This document shows, piece after piece, positions 59,760 through 64,000 of a stretch of 64,000 bases of DNA. The DNA is taken from positions 56,864,639-56,928,638 of the forward strand of contig NC_089220.1 in assembly GCF_963924675.1 (NCBI RefSeq). The letters run 5' to 3'. Positions within the stretch are counted from its first letter, which is position 1. Each line of letters opens with the position of its first letter. This stretch comes from Phocoena phocoena. Lineage: Eukaryota > Chordata > Mammalia > Artiodactyla > Phocoenidae. The notes below the pieces were generated by a model. It was not told where the DNA came from. It did not search any database and worked only from the letters and a program-made list of their open reading frames with translations. Position numbers and translations under genes: made by a program.

Positions 59760-62666
59760 TATCAATAAATACTCTTAATGTAAATAGATTAAATTCACTA
59801 GTCAAAAGGCACAGAGTGCTGGATGAATCAAAACAACAACAACACCACCCAACTATATGCTGCCTCCAAGAGATTCATTTCAGCTCTAAAGACACACATA
59901 AGGTCAAAGTAAAAAGATGGAAGAAGATATACCATGTAAGTGGAGACGAAAAAAAAGAATGAGGGTAGCCATCCTTATATCAGACAAATAGACTTGAAGC
60001 CAAAAATGGCAACAAGAGACAAAGAAGGTCATTATATATTGATGAAGGTGTCAGTACATCAAAAAGATATAACGACTGTAAATATATACATAACCAATAT
60101 CAGAGCATGTAAATATATTAAGCAAATACAAACAAATCTGAAGGGAGTAATGGAAAATGATACAATATTAGTAGAGGGCTTTAATACCCCACTTTCAGCA
60201 ACAGATAGATCATCCAGACAGATAATCAACCAGAAAACAGAATTAAACCATACTGTAAACCAAATGGAATTTATGGACATATATATGGAACATTTCATTC
60301 AACAGTAGCAGAATACATATTCTGCTCAAACATACATGAAGCATTCTCAAGGAGAGATTATACAGTAAGTCACAAAAAAAATCTTAGCAAATTTAAGAAG
60401 ATGGAAATCATACCAACTATCTTTTCTGACAATAATGGTATGAAACTAAAAGTCAGCAACATGAGTGATATCAAAAATGTACAAATGCATGGAAACTAAA
60501 CAATACTTCTAAACAACCAATGGGTCAAATAAGAAGTCAAAAGAGAAATAAAAAATATGCCAAAACAAATGAAAATGAAAACATACCAAATACAATAGGA
60601 TGATGCCACAGCAGTTTTTAAAGGAAAGCCTATAGTGATAAATGCATATATTAAGAAATTAGAAAGACCTCAAATAAACAACGTAACTTTATACCTCAGG
60701 AACTAGAAAAAGAAAAAATTAAGCCCAAAGTTAGCAGAAAAAAAAGGAAATAATAAAAATTAGAGTGGAAATGAATGAAATAGAGACCAGAAAAACAATA
60801 GAAATTATAAGCAAAACTAAGAGCTCAATTTTCAAAGATAAGTAAAACTGAAAAATTTTTAATTAGACTAAGAAAAAAGTCAGAAAAAATTAGAATAGAA
60901 ATCATCACAACTGATATTACAGAAGTATATTGAATCATGAGAGAATACTATGAGTAATTATATGCTAGCAAATTTGATAACCTAGAAAAAATGGATAAAA
61001 TCCTTAAAACACAACCTACCAAGACTGAATCAGGAAGAAATAGAAAGTTTGAACAGACAAATAATGAGTCAGAAAATTTACTCAGTGACCAAAAACCACC
61101 CCAAGACCAGAAAATCCCAGGACCAGATGGCTTCACTGGAAAATTCCAACAAACACTTAAAGAGAAATTAATGACAATTCTTCTCAAACTCTTCCCAAAA
61201 TTTAAAGAGAAGGAGTAATTACAAATTCATTCTATGAAACTAGCGTTACCTTAAAGCCAGATAAAATATTAAAGCCATGTAAGGAAACTGCAAGAAATGA
61301 CAACTATGGACTAACATATCCCTGAGGAATACAAATGCAAAAATTCTCTACAAAGTATTATCAAACTGAATTAAGAACACATTAAAATGATTATGCACCA
61401 TGACCAAGTGTGATTTATGCCTGAGATACAATGATGATTCAACATACACAAATTAATATACATAAGACATCACATTAATAGAATGAAAGATTAAAATGAC
61501 ATGATTATCACAATAAATGCAAAAAAGCATTTAACAAAACATCTTCTTATGGTAAAACAGCAAAAACCCTCAACAGATTGGGTGTAGAAAGAATGAAACT
61601 CAACATAATAAAGGCCACATACAACAAACCCACAGCTAACATTATATCTAATGAAGAATAACTGAAAGTTTTTCCTCTAAGGCCAGGAACAAAACAAGGA
61701 TGCCCACTCTCACCACTTCTATTCAATATAGTACTGGAAGTCCTTGCTAGAGCAATTAGGTAAGACAAAGATATAAAATTCACCCAAATCAGAAGGGAAG
61801 AAGTAAAATTTTCTTCATTTGCAGATGATATGATTTTGTCTAAAGCAAGTTCCAAAGATTCAACCAAAAAACTGTTGCAAACAATCAACAAATTCACCAA
61901 AGTTGCAGAATATAAAATCAACATAGAGAAATCAATTGCATTTCTATACACTTATAATGAAACATCTGAAAAAGAAGTTAACAATCCTACTCACAATGGC
62001 ACTAAAAACAATAACATATCTAGGAATAAATTTAACTAAGGAAATGCAGGATTTGTACAACAAAAACTCTATGACTTTGTTGGAAAAAATTCAGGAAGAC
62101 AAACAAATGGAAAGACATCCTATGTTCATGGATAAGAAGAATTAATATTGTTAAAAAGTTCCACTACTCTAAGCCATCTATAGAGCCAACATAATTCCTA
62201 TCAAAATTTCAATGTCATTTTTCACAGAAATAGAAAGAAACATTAATTAAAATAGTATGGTACTAGCATAAAAAAATAGACCAATGGAACAGAATAGAGA
62301 GCACAAAATTAACCCCTGACATATATGGTCAACTAGTATTTGACAAGCAAGCCAAGAAAACCCAATGAGGAAAGGATAGATTCTTCAGCAAGTGGTAATG
62401 GGAACACTAGATAAACACTTGCAGAAAAATAAAATTAGACACTTATCTTACACCACTCACAAAAATTAACTCAAAATTGGATAAAAGGCTTAAAGTTTAA
62501 GACCTGATACCATAAAAGTCCTAGGAGAAAACATAGGGAAGAAGCTCCTTGACACTAATCTTGGCAATGATTTTTTGGATACAACACAAAAAGCACAAGC
62601 AACAAAAGCACAAATCAACAAATGAGTCTACATCAAACTGAAAATCTTCTGCACAGCAAAAGAAGG
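59760..62666 (+). pseudogene. L1 ORF2 pseudogene, C-terminus missing
   Basis: The endonuclease starts near 59,770 (TLNVNRLN). The open 122-codon piece at 59,940-60,308 is central endonuclease. The reverse-transcriptase approach includes PGPDGFTGKF (61,120-61,150). The catalytic core includes [18 protein letters not shown] (61,684-61,737) and an intact FADD box at 61,818-61,829. The C-terminal region follows with YLGINLTKEMQDLYN (about 62,018-62,062) until the break at 62,666. Frames are interrupted throughout, so it makes no enzyme. Confidence 0.82.
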
Positions 62667-62672
62667 GGGGGG

Positions 62673-64000
62673 TGTGAATCTATGACAACCCCTATATAAG
62701 ACCCCTTAGTCACTTGCACATTTATATAATTTTGGTTAATATAATTTATTATATGGTTTCCATATAATTTATTATCCAAATAAGGTCCTCTTTTGAGATT
62801 AAAGAGGGGTGCTATTGATTATATCAGGAAATAGGCATAAATTGACATTGTCCAGAGAAAACTAGAACTTATGTCACACTGTATAATGAATGGATAGGTC
62901 ATCATTGAAAACACAGGAAATGGTGACATTTCCTATCACTTATATTCATAAGATTTTCTAATTCATATCTATCTTTTTTCCCTTAAGTTTTAATACCATT
63001 ATCTCCAATCTAAGAATACCTATTGAATACATTGAATACATAGGCCAGAGTTATGCCTTGGATAAAATGTGTGTGAAATAAAGCAACATTTCCATCTAAA
63101 GATTTTCTCCATCTCTGAGGAGATAAGATTCTTATTGTAATATAATATTTTAGAAACTACCATTACCAAAAATTCAAGAACACTTAAAGCAGCTGTTTTG
63201 ATATGTCGTCAGTTCTGCATAGAACCTAGGACCTCTGTGGGAAACAGAAAATTTTTAAACTATCCATAAGAAGGGATCAGATATATACTGACAAGGCTGA
63301 CCAGCTAGTGATGATAAGCACAAATGATAGCCCCTGATCAAAATCATCACGAGTGAGAAAATTACTGGAAAAGCAGGCTGGGCTGAGGAAAAAAGCCAAG
63401 AGACCAAAGACAACAGAGATTCCAGTACAATTAATGACCTCCTGACCTACTACAAGCATATTCTCCCCTTGCTCAGTTATTTAGTATTCTGTTCCTCAAG
63501 TGCCTGTATTCCTGGGAAGGAGAGTGGCTATGGGATATAGCTGGAGATGTGTCACTAGGGAAATGGAAACAGAAACATACAGAGTCAAGTTTCCATGAAC
63601 TCAAAGTTAATAGGGGCTTTGAATCAGTTTGCTCCTCCTGTAATCCTACAATATATCTATTCAAGATATGATGGCATTATTACAGTTTTTCCAAATTCTC
63701 TCTTTCCTATTTCAGTCATCAATTTTGTTCATAATAACTACAACTGTATTTTGTTTTCTTGTATTCAATTCCATTTCAATTCTCAAATATAAGCTCCTGA
63801 CCCCAAAATTCTTACTAAAACAAAGCCATAATTTATATAATGCCACTGTTTACAAAAATCCAGAGTTTATAGAATAAAAATGGAAACCATTCCATCAAGG
63901 CATAAGCCCAGAAACTAGCACAACTTCATTTACTCCATATTATACTGGTTAAAACAGCCATAAAGCCCTCCCAAATTCAAAGACTGGGGAAGCCAACCCC
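62673..64000. other. Unrecognised AT-rich sequence
   Basis: No confident repeat or gene. Text near 62,760-62,870 ('aaataaggtcctcttttgag', 'attgacattgtccagagaaa') may be part of an old interspersed repeat that I cannot name. Short open frames up to 69 codons look incidental. Confidence 0.4.

Larger units (their letters stand above)
58270..62666 (+). mobile_element. Old L1, sense, 3' truncated
   Basis: About 4.4 kb with ORF1 (58,460-59,305), an intergenic region and most of ORF2 (59,760-62,666). Unusually for L1, the missing part is the 3' end: ORF2 stops at 'cttctgcacagcaaaagaag' and is followed by a G8 run (62,665-62,672) and unrelated sequence. No 3'UTR or poly(A) remains. Confidence 0.82.

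Overview
The window reads as AT-rich, non-coding mammalian nuclear DNA, either a gene desert or the inside of a very large intron. It is built almost entirely from retrotransposon copies in unrecognised AT-rich sequence. The lineage clue is a tRNA-derived SINE that occurs repeatedly in nearly the same form. It has a head starting GGCTTCCCTGGTGGCGCAG, a GGTTCG B box, a GC-rich body ending CGCGTACCG and a poly(A) tail. I recognise it as the CHR-type SINE of cetaceans (tRNA-Glu-related head). A young-looking L1 copy at 41.46-42.70 kb has the 3' end typical of whales, pigs and ruminants. A toothed whale or dolphin is the most likely source; this rests on recognition, not on a database search.

No intact protein-coding gene or exon is supported. 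Every longer open frame falls inside a SINE, an L1 or an unclassified repeat, or is a chance frame.

Layout. 0.7-2.15 kb: old L1 3' end with a nested SINE. 4.4-8.3 kb: L1 3'UTR fragments, a SINE, ancient repeats and a MaLR-type LTR. 9.7-18.3 kb: an L1 cluster (an L1 5'UTR-like block fused to an ORF2 3' end, a second L1 with two nested SINEs, and a 5'-inverted L1 with a matching 10-bp target-site duplication). 18.3-32 kb: sparse MIR/L2/hAT fossils, LTRs and three SINEs. 32-39.8 kb: mostly unrecognised sequence with one SINE, a long (GT)n tract and an L1 scrap with a 37-bp tandem duplication. 39.8-43.4 kb: a degraded reverse-strand endogenous-retrovirus pol region split by the young L1. 44-47.9 kb: MER5A-like and MIR fossils, then a MaLR internal region running into its 3' LTR. 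47.9-52.7 kb: largely unrecognised, with two MIRs. 52.7-62.67 kb: two old L1s head-to-head, forming a large diverged inverted repeat. 62.67-64 kb: unrecognised.

There is no operon-like or cooperative gene logic. The window records insertions in layers, and nesting gives relative ages: old L1 and MaLR copies first, then SINEs and the young L1. No previously undescribed biological system was found. The most informative items are the 5'-inverted L1, the head-to-head L1 pair, the 5'UTR/ORF2 junction L1, the ERV LTR with visible transcription signals, and two palindromic TG/TA/CA microsatellites.
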